Assembly: GCA_025362815.1 (NCBI GenBank)
Contig: JANYFG010000061.1
Span: 1 to 55,440, forward strand
Reading direction: 5' to 3'
Source of the DNA: Rhodospirillales bacterium
GTDB lineage: Bacteria; Pseudomonadota; Alphaproteobacteria; Acetobacterales; Acetobacteraceae
Length of the DNA stretch: 55,440 nt
Positions 18,499 to 27,888 of the stretch are shown piece after piece. Position 1 is the stretch's first letter; every line of letters starts with the position of its first letter. The notes under the pieces are model-generated. The model searched no databases, was not told where the DNA came from, and was given only the letters and a program-made list of their open reading frames with translations. The translations under genes and the position numbers were made by a program.

Positions 18499-19332
18499 CT
18501 CATCGACGGCCGCGTGGTTGCCCAATCGCTGCGCGCCGAACTGGCCGCGCGCATCGCCACCCTGTCGTTCCGGCCGGGTCTCGCCGTGGTGCTGGTGGGC
18601 GACGATCCCGCCAGCGCCGTTTATGTGCGCAACAAAGACCGCGCGGCGGTGTCCGCGGGGATCGCCGCCCAAACCATCCGGCTGCCCGCCGCCACATCGC
18701 AGGCCGAGCTTTTGGCGGTGGTGGCGCGGCTGAACGCCGATGCCGAGGTGGACGGGATTCTGGTGCAGCTGCCGCTGCCGGCGGGGCTGGACCAGGCGGC
18801 CATCATCCGCGCGATCGACCCCGCGAAGGACGTGGACGGGCTCACCCCCATCAATGCCGGGCTGCTGGCGGCGGGCCAGCCCGGGCTGGTGGCCTGCACG
18901 CCGCTGGGCGTGATGAAGCTGCTGGCCCATGCCGGCACAAGTCTCAGCGGCGCCCGCGCCGTGGTGCTGGGCCGGTCGGTGCTGGTGGGCAAGCCGGTGG
19001 CGGCCCTGCTGCTGGCGGCCGATGCCACCGTGACCATCGCCCATTCGCGCACCCGCAACCTCCAGGCCGAATGCCGGCGCGCCGACGTGCTGGTGGCGGC
19101 GGTGGGGCGGGCCGAGATGGTGCGCGGCGACTGGATCGCCGAAGGCTGCGTGTTGATCGACGTTGGCATCAACCGGCTGGCGGACGGGCGGCTGGTGGGC
19201 GATGCGGCCTTCGCGGAGTGCGCCGCGGTGGCCGGCGCCATCACCCCGGTGCCCGGCGGCGTCGGCCCGATGACAATTGCCTGTCTTTTGGAAAACACCC
19301 TGACAGCCGCGCTGATGCGCCGGACAGGATAA
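18487..19332 (+). CDS. folD: methylenetetrahydrofolate dehydrogenase / methenyl-THF cyclohydrolase
   Basis: 281 residues, full length. It converts 5,10-methylene-THF to 10-formyl-THF in the cytosol, the donor used by PurH. The catalytic Tyr-Lys motif is YVRNKDRA near residue 42, the substrate motif is [10 protein letters not shown], the NADP-binding motif is [13 protein letters not shown], and [15 protein letters not shown] is near the end. The start at 18487 follows homology ([20 protein letters not shown]). It overlaps the stop of a 5-codon upstream ORF made by a tandem duplication, so translation may be coupled to it. Confidence 0.97.
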   Translation: MTATLIDGRVVAQSLRAELAARIATLSFRPGLAVVLVGDDPASAVYVRNKDRAAVSAGIAAQTIRLPAATSQAELLAVVARLNADAEVDGILVQLPLPAGLDQAAIIRAIDPAKDVDGLTPINAGLLAAGQPGLVACTPLGVMKLLAHAGTSLSGARAVVLGRSVLVGKPVAALLLAADATVTIAHSRTRNLQAECRRADVLVAAVGRAEMVRGDWIAEGCVLIDVGINRLADGRLVGDAAFAECAAVAGAITPVPGGVGPMTIACLLENTLTAALMRRTG

Positions 19333-19338
19333 ACGCTA

Positions 19339-19437
19339 GAGCAATATCGCTTTAGGTTGAATCGCGCAGCGATCAACAAAGCGATGAAAATGCTCGAAAA
19401 AATAAGGCTAAAGCGGGTCGGCTCCAGCCGATCCCGC
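19339..19437. repeat. palindromic interspersed repeat, diverged copy 1
   Basis: A double hairpin fills the gap between folD and the convergent DUF1674 gene. Hairpin 1 pairs GAGCA/TGCTC and ATCGCTTT/AAAGCGAT, with an inner GTTGAATCGC/GCGATCAAC. Hairpin 2 pairs GCGGGTCGGCT (19413-19423) with AGCCGATCCCGC (19426-19437). Read on the minus strand, the second hairpin is followed by a T-rich run, so it may end DUF1674 transcription. Its organisation matches the copies at 20424 and 27770, but the sequence is more diverged. Confidence 0.6.
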
Positions 19438-19438
19438 G

Positions 19439-19591
19439 CTAGAAATCCGTGCAGCGGCCTTTGTGTGCCCAGTCGCCATAGCGCGTGGGCTCCGGGCCGG
19501 GCGCGCCGCCGATCTCTGGCGGCAATGGCACGTCCTGCGGCAGCGGTGCCGCTTCGGACTTGGGATCGGGCGGTGTTTGGTCGGTGCTCAT
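19439..19591 (-). CDS. DUF1674 / SDHAF4-like protein
   Basis: 50 residues from the ATG at 19591. The C-terminal half is the family signature PEIGGAPGPEPTRYGDWAHK followed by GRCTDF. Eukaryotic relatives (SDHAF4/Sdh8) help assemble the flavoprotein subunit of succinate dehydrogenase. The N-terminal half is Pro/Asp rich and probably disordered. No sdh genes are in the window. The TAG stop falls on the edge of the neighbouring palindromic repeat. The longer in-frame start at 19705 would add a hydrophobic leader not usual for the bacterial family. Confidence 0.85.
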   Translation of the reverse strand: MSTDQTPPDPKSEAAPLPQDVPLPPEIGGAPGPEPTRYGDWAHKGRCTDF

Positions 19592-19737
19592 AGTAAGGAA
19601 ATTGGTCACCGCCGGCAAGAATGCAACACCTTGCAGCAGAAATGACACATGGCTGAACAGACGGCTTGCGCGGCCGCCGGCCACAGGACACAGAGCGAGC
19701 GACATCGCGTTTGGTGTTGCGCCGTTTGTGGAAAGTT

Positions 19738-20424
19738 ATGGTGGGTCCGTCTGTCCCCCGCGTCACCGTTCGCCTGGCCTGGGTGCTGGCCATCCTTTGG
19801 GCCAGCCTTTTAGCCACGCCCGCTCTGGCGGACCCGCCGCTGGGGCCGTTGGGCGAACGCAACCTGGCGGTGCTCAATCAAAGCAGGCTCAACGTGCAGG
19901 AGCTCTATGTCTCGCCGCAAAGCGCGGACGCCTGGGGCCAGGATCAGCTCGGCGACGCCATGCTGGAACGCGGCGGAACCCAGCGCCTCAAGCTTGGCCG
20001 GGTGCGCGATTGCATCTTCGACCTGCTGGCGATCTACGACGATGCCAGCCAGGAGGAACTGCGCGGCGTGAACGTGTGCCGCACGCGCGAGGTGGCGTTC
20101 ACCGGCGCGCGGGCCACCCATCCGCCGCCACCGCCCGGCCCCGAACGCCGCGTGACGGTGACGAACGCCAGCACGCTTCCGATCCAGCAGCTGTTCGTCT
20201 CCGCGCCGGACGCTGCGCAATGGGGCGAAGACCGGCTGGCGCAGGCGTCGATGTCGGTGGGCGAGGAACGCCGGGTGGAATTCACCGGCCCGTGCCGCGC
20301 TGATCTGCGCGTGGTGTTCGCCAACCGCGCCGCCGAGGAACGCCGCAACCTCGATCTGTGCGCCAACCCCGCTTTGCGCGTGGCGCCGGGCTGGACCACG
20401 CAGGACCGGGCGGACGGGCCTTAG
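19738..20424 (+). CDS. exported protein with two copies of one domain
   Basis: 228 residues. The ATG at 19738 opens a signal peptide (VRLAWVLAILWASLLATPALA, cleavage before DPP). The mature protein is two similar units. Unit 1 contains LAVLNQSRLNVQELYVSPQS, WGQDQLGD, RLKLGRVRDCIFDL and LRGVNVC. Unit 2 contains RVTVTNASTLPIQQLFVSAP, WGEDRLAQ, VEFTGPCRADLRVVF and NLDLC. Each has an N-terminal beta-type start, a WGxDxL motif and two cysteines in matching places, so each may form one disulfide. A Pro-rich linker (HPPPPPGP) separates them. The function is not known. The TAG stop lies at the edge of repeat copy 2. Confidence 0.72.
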   Translation: MVGPSVPRVTVRLAWVLAILWASLLATPALADPPLGPLGERNLAVLNQSRLNVQELYVSPQSADAWGQDQLGDAMLERGGTQRLKLGRVRDCIFDLLAIYDDASQEELRGVNVCRTREVAFTGARATHPPPPPGPERRVTVTNASTLPIQQLFVSAPDAAQWGEDRLAQASMSVGEERRVEFTGPCRADLRVVFANRAAEERRNLDLCANPALRVAPGWTTQDRADGP

Positions 20425-20526
20425 ATCATGATGCGTTTGGGTTGATTAACCCGAACGCATAAACATGATCGATCAAATAAGGGTAGAGCGTGATGATTTT
20501 GTTTCTACTCAAAATCATCACGCTCT
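20422..20526. repeat. palindromic interspersed repeat, copy 2
   Basis: Two hairpins. IR1 is ATGCGTTTGGGTT/AACCCGAACGCAT (20431-20460), flanked by GATCATG/CATGATC-type arms. IR2 is AGAGCGTGATGATTTT/AAAATCATCACGCTCT (20485-20526), a perfect 16-bp stem. It starts with the TAG stop of the preceding gene and ends 12 bases before the anmK ATG. It is clearly related to copy 3 (27768-27872) along its whole length. Confidence 0.88.
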
Positions 20527-20538
20527 AAAGAAGTCCGC

Positions 20539-21627
20539 ATGCACCCTGATCTCACCATCGGCCTGATGAGCGGCACGTCGGCCGATGGCGTGGACGCCGC
20601 GCTGATCGAAACCGACGGCACCCGCGTGGTCGCCACCGGCGCGTTCCTCACGCTGCCGATGCCGCCATCCCTGCGGCAGGATCTGCTGGCGCTGATGCGC
20701 GACCCCGAACGCGCCGCGGCCGATCCGGCGGCGGACCTCGAAGCGCGCGTGACGGATCTGCATGCGGAGGCGGTGCGCGCGCTTCTGGCACAGGCGGGGC
20801 TATCGGCATCGGCGATCGACGTGGTGGGCTTTCACGGACAGACCGTTCTGCATCGCCCCGAACAGCGCCTCACCCGCCAGCTCGGCGATGGCGCCAGGCT
20901 GGCCCACGCCATCGGCATTCCCGTCGTCAACCGGTTTCGCCATGCCGATGTCGCCGCCGGCGGCCAGGGCGCGCCGCTGGTGCCGCTGTTCCACCAAGCC
21001 CTCGCGCGCGATCTCGAACGCCCCGTCGCCGTGCTCAATCTCGGCGGCGTCGGCAATGTCACCTTCCTCGACGGCGACGCCATCCTGGCCTTCGACACCG
21101 GGCCCGCCAACGCGTTGATCGATGATTGGGTGGGGCGGCACACCGGCGCGCGCTACGACGCGGATGGCGCCATCGCCGCGCGCGGCGTGGTGGATGACGC
21201 CGCCCTGGCGGTGTTGCTGGACAACCCGTATTTCGACCGCGTGCCGCCGAAATCGCTCGATCGCCACACGTTCTCGCCGGATCCCGTGGGCCACCTCGAT
21301 CTCGCAGACGGGGCTGCCACGCTGTCGGCCTTCACCGCCGCCTCGGTGGGCCGCGCCTGCGCGCATTTTGCCAGACTGCCGGCCCGCTGGCTCGTAGGTG
21401 GCGGCGGACGGCGCAATCCCACGCTCATGCGCCTGCTGCGCGCGGCCCTCGGCGTGCCGGTCGACCCCGTGGAGGCGGTGGGCTGGAACGGCGATGCGCT
21501 GGAGGCGCAGGCATTCGGCTTCCTCGCCGCGCGGTCGATGCGCGGCCTGCCCTTGAGCCTGCCAAACACCACCGGCGTGCCGGCGCCGATGCCGGGCGGC
21601 GAACTGCACCGGCCCGGTTCTGAATAA
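20539..21627 (+). CDS. anmK: anhydro-N-acetylmuramic acid kinase
   Basis: 362 residues, full length. It phosphorylates and opens 1,6-anhydro-N-acetylmuramic acid to give MurNAc-6-phosphate during cell-wall recycling. Diagnostic segments are GLMSGTSADGVDAALIE at the N-terminus, VVGFHGQTVLHRP, the catalytic ILAFDTGPANALIDDWV region, VLNLGGVGNVTFLDGD, and WLVGGGGRRNPTLMRLL near the C-terminus. Its start lies 12 bases after the strong 16-bp hairpin of repeat copy 2. It is convergent with ftsK, with 6 bp between stops. Confidence 0.95.
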   Translation: MHPDLTIGLMSGTSADGVDAALIETDGTRVVATGAFLTLPMPPSLRQDLLALMRDPERAAADPAADLEARVTDLHAEAVRALLAQAGLSASAIDVVGFHGQTVLHRPEQRLTRQLGDGARLAHAIGIPVVNRFRHADVAAGGQGAPLVPLFHQALARDLERPVAVLNLGGVGNVTFLDGDAILAFDTGPANALIDDWVGRHTGARYDADGAIAARGVVDDAALAVLLDNPYFDRVPPKSLDRHTFSPDPVGHLDLADGAATLSAFTAASVGRACAHFARLPARWLVGGGGRRNPTLMRLLRAALGVPVDPVEAVGWNGDALEAQAFGFLAARSMRGLPLSLPNTTGVPAPMPGGELHRPGSE

Positions 21628-21633
21628 AACACC

Positions 21634-24330
21634 TCAGTCCTCGTCGTGCGACGGCCTTCGGGTGAGGATCTCGCGTTTGCCCACGTGGTTGGCCGGGCTC
21701 ACGATGCCCTCCTTCTCCATCTGCTCGATCAGCTTGGCGGCGCGGTTGTAGCCGATCTGCAGATGGCGCTGGATGAACGAGGTGGACGCCTTGCCCTCGC
21801 GGGTGACGATATCCACGGCCTGGTCGAACAGGTTCTTCTCGCCGTCGCTGGCGCCCGCGATGCCGGACAGCACGGATTGCTCGCTGTCATCCTGCTGCTC
21901 GGTGATCTCCTCGAGATAATCGGGCTCGCCCTGCTCACGCAGGAACGCCACCACGTCTTCCACTTCCTTGTCGGTCACGAACGGGCCGTGCACGCGGGTG
22001 GTGCGGCTGTCCTGCTGGAACAGCATGTCGCCCTGGCCCAGCAGCTGCTCCGCGCCCTGCTCCTGCAAAATCGTGCGGCTGTCGAACTTGCTCACCACGC
22101 GAAAGCTGATGCGCGTTGGAAAGTTGGCCTTGATGGTGCCGGTGATGACATCCACCGATGGCCGCTGGGTGGCCATGATCACATGGATGCCGGCGGCGCG
22201 GGCCATCTGGGCCAGGCGCATCACGGTGGTTTCGATGTCCTTGCCGGCCACCATCATGAGATCGGCCATCTCATCGATCACCACCACGATCAGCGGCAGA
22301 GTTTCGAGCGCCAGCGGCTGTTCCTCAAAGATCGGCTTGTTGGTCTCGCTGTCGAACCCGGTCTGCACGCGCCGTGTCACCACCTCGCCACGCCCGCGCG
22401 CCTCGGCCACCCGCTCGTTGTAGCCGGCGAGGTTGCGCACGCTGAGCTGGCTCATGGCGCGATACCGGCGCTCCATTTCGCGCACCGTCCATTTCAGCGC
22501 CGACACCGCCTTGGCGGGCTCCGTCACCACCGGCGCCATCAGATGCGGAATGCCGCCATAGACGGACAGTTCGAGCATCTTCGGGTCGATCATGATCAGC
22601 CGGCACTCGGCGGGCGAGAGCTTGTAGAGCAACGACAGGATCATGGCGTTGATGCCGACGGACTTGCCCGAACCGGTGGTGCCCGCCACCAGCAGATGCG
22701 GCATGCGGGCGAGATCGGCCAGCACCGGCGCGCCCGAGATATCCTTGCCCAGCGCGATGCCCAGGCGGGCGTTCTGCTTGTCCCAGGTTTCGGACGCGAT
22801 GAGTTCGGACAGATACACCGTCTCGCGCTTGGCGTTCGGTACCTCGATGCCCAGCACCGAGCGGCCGGGCACCACCGCCACGCGCACGGCGAGAACGGAC
22901 AGGCTGCGCGCCACGTCGTCGGCCAGACCGATCACGCGCGCGGCGCGGGTGCCGGGCGCCGGCTCGAGCTCGTAGAGCGTGACAACCGGGCCCGGGCGGA
23001 TGGCCATGATCTGGCCCTGCACGCCGTAATCGCTCAGCACGGTTTCCAGTAGGCGCGCATTGGCCTGCATCTCCTCGGGCGTGAGACTGCCGATAGTGCT
23101 GCGCGGCGGCGCCGGGGTGAGCAGTTCCAGCGGCGGCAGTTTCCACACGCTCTCCGGGGTGCGAGAGGCTTCGGGGCGGGATGCCTCGGGACGGACGGAT
23201 GCAAGGCGAGCGGGCACAAGGCGGGCGGGCGCAAGGCGGCCGGGCTCGGCGGGGGCGGCCCCGGAATCCGAAGAGCCGGTGTGGGAAGCGATCTTGGACA
23301 TCGGTGCCAGAATCCGCGCCACTGCCCGCGCGGCAGGGGTGCCCAAGGCCTGGGCGCCCAGGGTGGACGATGGCGGGGCGCGCATGGCGGGCGACTCGAT
23401 CACCGGGGTCTGCTCGCCAGGCTTGCGCGGCGGCGACGGGTCCTGGCCCACCACGCGGGGCATCTCACGCACACGGGTGCCGTTGACGGTGCGCAGCAGC
23501 CAGCCGCCCGCGCTGAGGGCCAAGCCGCCGGCCCGCGCCGCCGCGCCGGATGCGGTTTTGGCGTGCTGCGCCGATCCGCGCGCGGCCCGCCCGGCGGCCC
23601 GCCACTCCCGTGACGTAAGGCCCAGCGCCAGCACCGCCAGCAGCCCGGCCAGCGACAGGCCCAGCGCCCAGACCAGCGCCGCGCCCATCGGCCCCAGAAA
23701 TTCGGTCCCCGCCGCGATGGCACCCTCGGCGATCATCTGCCCCACGGCCCCGCCAAGGCCGGGTGAGGCCGGCCAGTTCTGCGACATGCCGAGATGCAGC
23801 GCGCCCGCCGCCAGCACGCCGGCCAGCACCGGCGTGGCCGTCAGCAGTGCCAACCCCCGCAACAAAATGGCGGAAAGCCCCCGATGCGACCCCATCCGCC
23901 ACGCCCAGCATAGCAGCGCCACGCCCGGCAAGGCGCCGGCGAGACCCATGCTTTGCAGCAGCAGATCGGCCACCGCGGCCCCCGGCGGCCCCGCCAGATT
24001 GGTGGGCCGCGCGGAGGTGGCCGTGTTCAGCGAGGGATCATGCGCGTTGTAGCTGATCAGGGCGGCCAGCAGCGCCAGGGCCGCGAACGCCAGGATGATG
24101 GCGCCGATCTCGGCGAGCCGCCGCTGCAAGGTGGAGCGCAGCATCGCCGGCTGGGGCGCCTGCGACTGCGCGCCGTGCAACGCCGCCTCGTTGCGCGGGG
24201 GGTCGCGTTGCTGGGAACGACCCTGAGAGCGCTCGGCGCCACCGCCCAGGGTCGTGCCCAGCACACCCTCCGCGTCACGCGCGCTTCGGCCCATGGCGTG
24301 GGCGCGCGGCTCGGAGATGGCTGGCGGCAT
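21634..24330 (-). CDS. ftsK: DNA translocase FtsK
   Basis: 898 residues. The N-terminal part has four membrane segments (for example [20 protein letters not shown] and [20 protein letters not shown]), a Pro/Ala/Arg-rich linker with short PARL- and RPEAS-type repeats, then the motor: [14 protein letters not shown] (Walker A) and [15 protein letters not shown] (Walker B). The last 60 residues form the gamma winged helix that reads KOPS ([20 protein letters not shown]). It moves chromosome ends at the septum and activates XerCD. The start is set by GGGAG just before the ATG at 24330. The upstream frame runs through the amtB terminator and is not coding. Confidence 0.96.
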   Translation of the reverse strand: MPPAISEPRAHAMGRSARDAEGVLGTTLGGGAERSQGRSQQRDPPRNEAALHGAQSQAPQPAMLRSTLQRRLAEIGAIILAFAALALLAALISYNAHDPSLNTATSARPTNLAGPPGAAVADLLLQSMGLAGALPGVALLCWAWRMGSHRGLSAILLRGLALLTATPVLAGVLAAGALHLGMSQNWPASPGLGGAVGQMIAEGAIAAGTEFLGPMGAALVWALGLSLAGLLAVLALGLTSREWRAAGRAARGSAQHAKTASGAAARAGGLALSAGGWLLRTVNGTRVREMPRVVGQDPSPPRKPGEQTPVIESPAMRAPPSSTLGAQALGTPAARAVARILAPMSKIASHTGSSDSGAAPAEPGRLAPARLVPARLASVRPEASRPEASRTPESVWKLPPLELLTPAPPRSTIGSLTPEEMQANARLLETVLSDYGVQGQIMAIRPGPVVTLYELEPAPGTRAARVIGLADDVARSLSVLAVRVAVVPGRSVLGIEVPNAKRETVYLSELIASETWDKQNARLGIALGKDISGAPVLADLARMPHLLVAGTTGSGKSVGINAMILSLLYKLSPAECRLIMIDPKMLELSVYGGIPHLMAPVVTEPAKAVSALKWTVREMERRYRAMSQLSVRNLAGYNERVAEARGRGEVVTRRVQTGFDSETNKPIFEEQPLALETLPLIVVVIDEMADLMMVAGKDIETTVMRLAQMARAAGIHVIMATQRPSVDVITGTIKANFPTRISFRVVSKFDSRTILQEQGAEQLLGQGDMLFQQDSRTTRVHGPFVTDKEVEDVVAFLREQGEPDYLEEITEQQDDSEQSVLSGIAGASDGEKNLFDQAVDIVTREGKASTSFIQRHLQIGYNRAAKLIEQMEKEGIVSPANHVGKREILTRRPSHDED

Positions 24331-24450
24331 GAAAGGCTCCCGGGTTGCGAGGAGGACGGCAAGGCCGCACGCCACTTCGTGCGATTGGTGAGCGTTATGC
24401 CACAAGCATCTGAGTCTGCTCAGGCAAAAAACGCCATGCGAGCCGGCAAC

Positions 24451-24483
24451 AAAAAAGGGCGCCCCTTGCGAGGCGCCCCCTTT
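24451..24483 (-). terminator. Rho-independent terminator after amtB
   Basis: On the minus strand the stem GGGCGCC/GGCGCCC (24457-24463 with 24472-24478) is followed by a six-T run. It lies about 20 bases downstream of the amtB stop and separates glnK-amtB from ftsK. Confidence 0.88.
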
Positions 24484-24502
24484 CACGTGTGTGCGGGTTG
24501 GA

Positions 24503-25879
24503 TCAGCCGAGGCGCTCGCCGTGCAGCACCACATCCATGCCCTCACGCTCCTCTTCTTGCGTGATCCGCAGGCCCACGGCCACGTCCACGATCTTGAGGA
24601 TGATGAAGGTGATGACGCCCGACCAGATCACCGTCACCAGCACGGCCACCACCTGCGCCTCGAACTGCGCGATCCCGCCGATGTTGACGCCGAGCGGGGC
24701 GTCCTTCGTGGCGGTGAAGGGGCCGTAGGCGAACACGCCGGTCAGCAGCGCGCCCACGATGCCGCCCACGCCGTGCACGCCGAAGGCGTCGAGGCTGTCG
24801 TCGTAGCCCAGCATGTGCTTGAGGCTGGTGGCCGACCAGAAGCAGATCACGCCGGCGGCGATGCCGATGATCAGCGCGGGCCCCGGCGTCACGAAGCCCG
24901 ATGCCGGGGTGATGGCGACCAGGCCCGCCACAGCGCCGGAGATGGCGCCCAGCACGGAGGGTTTGCCCTTGGCGACCCATTCGGCGAACGTCCAGGCGAT
25001 GGCGGCGGCGGCGGTGGCGATCTGCGTCACCGTCATGGCCATCGCGGCATGGCCGTCCGCGGCCACGGCCGAGCCGGCGTTGAAGCCGAACCAGCCCACC
25101 CACAGCAACGCCGCGCCGATCACGGCGAAGGCGAGGTTGTAGGGCGACATGTTCTCGGTGCCGTAGCCAACCCGCTTGCCCATCACCAGCGCGCACACCA
25201 GGCCCGCGATGCCGGCGTTGATGTGCACCACCGTGCCGCCGGCGTAGTCGGCGGCCGACGGCAGCCCGAACGCGCCCAGCGCCAGCCAGCCCGTGGGGGC
25301 CCACACCCAATGGGCGATCGGCGAATAGACCAGCAGCGACCACAGCACCATGAAGATGCACATGGCCGAGAACTTCATGCGATCGGCGAAGGCCCCCGCG
25401 ATCAGCGCGGGCGTGATGATCGCGAAGGTCATCTGATACATCATGAACAGGCTCTCGGGGATCGTCTTGACAGACGCGCCGTCGGTGCCCAGGCCCAGCG
25501 TGAAGGGCTGGTCATACTTGTCGGCGATGCCTGCCAGGAAGAACCGGCTGAGGTCACCGATATAGGCGGACCCGTTGCTGAACGCGAGCGAGTAGCCGGC
25601 GATCATCCACACGATGGTGATGAGGCAGCAGATGAAGAACGACTGCATCATGGTGCCCAGCACGTTCTTCTTGCGAACCATGCCGGCATAGAACAGCGCC
25701 AGGCCCGGAATGGTCATCATCAGCACCAGCGCGGTGCTGGTCAGCATCCAGGCGGTGTCGCCGCTGTCGATCTTGGCGGCCGCGGCGGGGGCGTCCTCGG
25801 CCCAGGCGGGCAGGGCCGCCAGCAGCGGAAGCACGGCCAGTCCAGCGGCGAGGCTCGCGCGCTTCATCAGGGTTTTCAT
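24503..25879 (-). CDS. amtB: ammonium transporter AmtB
   Basis: About 458 residues. A signal peptide ([22 protein letters not shown]) is followed by about 11 membrane helices. The pore histidines are in [12 protein letters not shown] and [16 protein letters not shown], and [18 protein letters not shown] is the usual helix-2 region. It conducts ammonium across the inner membrane and is gated by GlnK. The ATG at 25879 is preferred because AAAGGA lies nine bases upstream. An ATG at 25888 directly abuts that site. It follows glnK by about 80 bp and ends at a strong terminator. Confidence 0.96.
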   Translation of the reverse strand: MKTLMKRASLAAGLAVLPLLAALPAWAEDAPAAAAKIDSGDTAWMLTSTALVLMMTIPGLALFYAGMVRKKNVLGTMMQSFFICCLITIVWMIAGYSLAFSNGSAYIGDLSRFFLAGIADKYDQPFTLGLGTDGASVKTIPESLFMMYQMTFAIITPALIAGAFADRMKFSAMCIFMVLWSLLVYSPIAHWVWAPTGWLALGAFGLPSAADYAGGTVVHINAGIAGLVCALVMGKRVGYGTENMSPYNLAFAVIGAALLWVGWFGFNAGSAVAADGHAAMAMTVTQIATAAAAIAWTFAEWVAKGKPSVLGAISGAVAGLVAITPASGFVTPGPALIIGIAAGVICFWSATSLKHMLGYDDSLDAFGVHGVGGIVGALLTGVFAYGPFTATKDAPLGVNIGGIAQFEAQVVAVLVTVIWSGVITFIILKIVDVAVGLRITQEEEREGMDVVLHGERLG

Positions 25880-25961
25880 CAGGTACATTCCTTTATTCAG
25901 CGTGGCCCATGTTAAGGGCCAGAGTCAGTCAAGCGCGGCGCGGCGCGGTGCCGGGAGGGGC

Positions 25962-26300
25962 TCAGAGCGCTTCGGTGTCGGTCTCGCCGGTCCGGATGCG
26001 CACCGCGCGCTCCAGGTCGAGCACGAAGATCTTGCCATCGCCGATCTTGCCGGTATGGGCCGCCTTCGTGATGGCCTCCACCACCTGGTCGGCAAGGTCC
26101 GACGCCACCGCGAGCTCAATCTTCACCTTCGGCAGGAAGTTCACGTGATATTCCGCACCACGATAGATTTCGGTCTGACCTTTTTGGCGGCCGAAACCCT
26201 TCACCTCGGAGACGGTGAGACCCTGCACACCCAACGGGGTGAGCGCCTCGCGCACGTCGTCGAGCTTGAAGGGTTTGATGATGGCCATGATGAGTTTCAT
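25962..26300 (-). CDS. glnK: nitrogen regulatory protein P-II (GlnK type)
   Basis: 112 residues, the exact family length. It begins MKLIMAIIKPFKLDDVREAL. The T-loop has TEIYRGAEYHVNFLP with the uridylylation Tyr at about position 51. The B-loop and C-terminal signature is KIGDGKIFVLDLERAVRIRT, where ATP and 2-oxoglutarate are sensed. The adjacent amtB makes the GlnK type, which blocks the ammonium channel when nitrogen is plentiful, the natural call. The open frame extends upstream but has no P-II character. Confidence 0.96.
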   Translation of the reverse strand: MKLIMAIIKPFKLDDVREALTPLGVQGLTVSEVKGFGRQKGQTEIYRGAEYHVNFLPKVKIELAVASDLADQVVEAITKAAHTGKIGDGKIFVLDLERAVRIRTGETDTEAL

Positions 26301-26384
26301 GTCGCCCTGTTCCCGTTCTGCTCTTGCAAGCCAGGCCGCGCCATCCAGTTGAATGCACGTAGCCAAGACTTCGGTCCCCAGCCT

Positions 26385-26400
26385 ATCAAGAACCGTGCCG
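26385..26400 (-). promoter_or_regulatory. weak sigma54-like promoter candidate for glnK-amtB
   Basis: On the minus strand CGGCACG-GTTC-TTGAT resembles the -24/-12 consensus TGGCACG-N4-TTGCW. The -24 GG is present but the -12 GC is GA. It lies about 85-100 bases before the glnK ATG, where NtrC-dependent control would be expected. The mismatch keeps this low. Confidence 0.22.
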
Positions 26401-26528
26401 CAGGTCGGAAACCGCCTCGGCAAGGATATTCGCGTGGCTGCACAACTCTTGGGCAGTTGTTCAAAGAAGCTAACGCAACTGTCATGCGCTCGCGTGCACA
26501 ACAATGCGGCAGATCCATGAGGACCGAC

Positions 26529-27770
26529 ATGACCGAACCGCAGCGTGTGGATGTGTGCGTGGTGGGCGCCGGGCCGGTGGGGGGCACGCTGGCCTGCCTG
26601 CTCGCAAGCGCCGGGCTCTCGGTCGCCGTGATCGACCGCGCGCCGTTGCCGCCGATGGAGCATCCGGATTTCGACGGCCGGGCCTACGCGGTTGCCGCCG
26701 GCTCACGCCTGGTGCTGGAGCGCGCGGGGCTGTGGGACCGCCTGCCCTTCCCCCCCGGCCCGATCCGCGACATCCGAGTGTCCGACGGCAAGGTCGGCCG
26801 CCCCGCCTCGCGCCTGTTCCTGCATTTCGACTCGCGTGATGCGAAGCCGGATCCACAGTTAAACGCGGGCACAGCCGGCGCGGAACCAGCGTTCGGCTGG
26901 ATGGTGGAGGCCCGCAGCCTGCGCATGGCCATTAACGCCCGCATGGCGGAGCTACCGGGGATCACGGTGTTCGCCCCCGCCGTGGCGCACGTGACGCGCG
27001 ACGCCGACGCCGCGCATATCCGCATCGAAGGCGGGCCGGACATCACCGCCGCCTTGGTGATCGCTGCCGAAGGCCGCAATTCCGCCCTGCGCGACGAAGC
27101 CGGCATCCGCGTCACCCGCCTGCCCTACGGCCAGACCGGCATCGTGTTCGCCGTCGCCCACACCGTGCCGCATCACGGCGTGGCGCTCGAGCATTTCCTC
27201 CCCGGCGGACCCTTCGCGCAGCTGCCGATGGCCGGCACCGACGGCGCGCCCGACCTGTCCGCCATCGTCTGGACCGAGCGCGACGCGGTGGCGAAAACGC
27301 TGCTGGCGATGGACGACACCCAGTTCTGTCGCGAGGTCGCGCGCCGGCTCGGGCCGCATCTGGGAGAGATCCGCATCATGGGCAAGCGCTGGAGCTACCC
27401 GCTCGGCGCGCTCCACGCCGAACGCTATGTCGACACCCGAATGGCCCTGGTGGGAGACGCCGCCCACGGCGTGCACCCGATCGCGGGCCAAGGGCTCAAT
27501 CTCGGGTTCCAGGATGTGGGCGCGCTGGGCTCGCTGCTCGCCGATGCCCATGCGGCAGGCGCGGATCTCGGCGCGCCGGCCCTTCTGTCACGCTATCAGG
27601 CCAAACGCCGCCCGGCGGTCCTGCTGATGCTGGCCGCCACCGACACGTTGGACCGGCTGTTCAGCACCAACAACCCCGTGATGCGCCTGGCACGCGACAT
27701 CGGCATCGCCGGCGTCCACCGCATGCCGCGCCTGAAACGCCTGTTCATGCGCCGGGCGATGGGTGCCTAG
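26529..27770 (+). CDS. UbiH/UbiF/COQ6-family FAD-dependent hydroxylase
   Basis: 413 residues. An N-terminal FAD-binding motif (VDVCVVGAGPVGGTLACLLA) and a second motif, MALVGDAAHGVHPIAGQGLN, are the hallmark of the UbiH/COQ6 group. Members hydroxylate the ring during ubiquinone synthesis. Which position is modified cannot be told. The ATG at 26529 is preferred over 26517 because GAGGA (26519-26523) is five bases before it. It is divergent from glnK. Its TAG stop is the first base of repeat copy 3. Confidence 0.88.
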   Translation: MTEPQRVDVCVVGAGPVGGTLACLLASAGLSVAVIDRAPLPPMEHPDFDGRAYAVAAGSRLVLERAGLWDRLPFPPGPIRDIRVSDGKVGRPASRLFLHFDSRDAKPDPQLNAGTAGAEPAFGWMVEARSLRMAINARMAELPGITVFAPAVAHVTRDADAAHIRIEGGPDITAALVIAAEGRNSALRDEAGIRVTRLPYGQTGIVFAVAHTVPHHGVALEHFLPGGPFAQLPMAGTDGAPDLSAIVWTERDAVAKTLLAMDDTQFCREVARRLGPHLGEIRIMGKRWSYPLGALHAERYVDTRMALVGDAAHGVHPIAGQGLNLGFQDVGALGSLLADAHAAGADLGAPALLSRYQAKRRPAVLLMLAATDTLDRLFSTNNPVMRLARDIGIAGVHRMPRLKRLFMRRAMGA

Positions 27771-27872
27771 ATCGTGATGCGTTTGGGTTGCTTCACCCAA
27801 ACGCATTAACATGCTCGATAAAACAACAAGTTAGAGCCTGATGATTTTGTCTACTTAAAATCGTCAGACTCT
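27768..27872. repeat. palindromic interspersed repeat, copy 3
   Basis: Same architecture as copy 2. IR1 is ATGCGTTTGGGT/ACCCAAACGCAT (27777-27806). IR2 is AGAGCCTGATGATTTT with AAAATCGTCAGACTCT (27833-27872) and two mismatches. The element contains the upstream gene's TAG stop and fills the gap between two convergent genes, where its hairpins could end transcription from both sides. Confidence 0.88.
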
Positions 27873-27888
27873 AGACCGGCTACCAGCG

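Noticed and set aside
24331-24546. Longer FtsK N-terminus starting at 24546
   Set aside because: It would run through the amtB terminator and end of amtB, and a ribosome site supports 24330.
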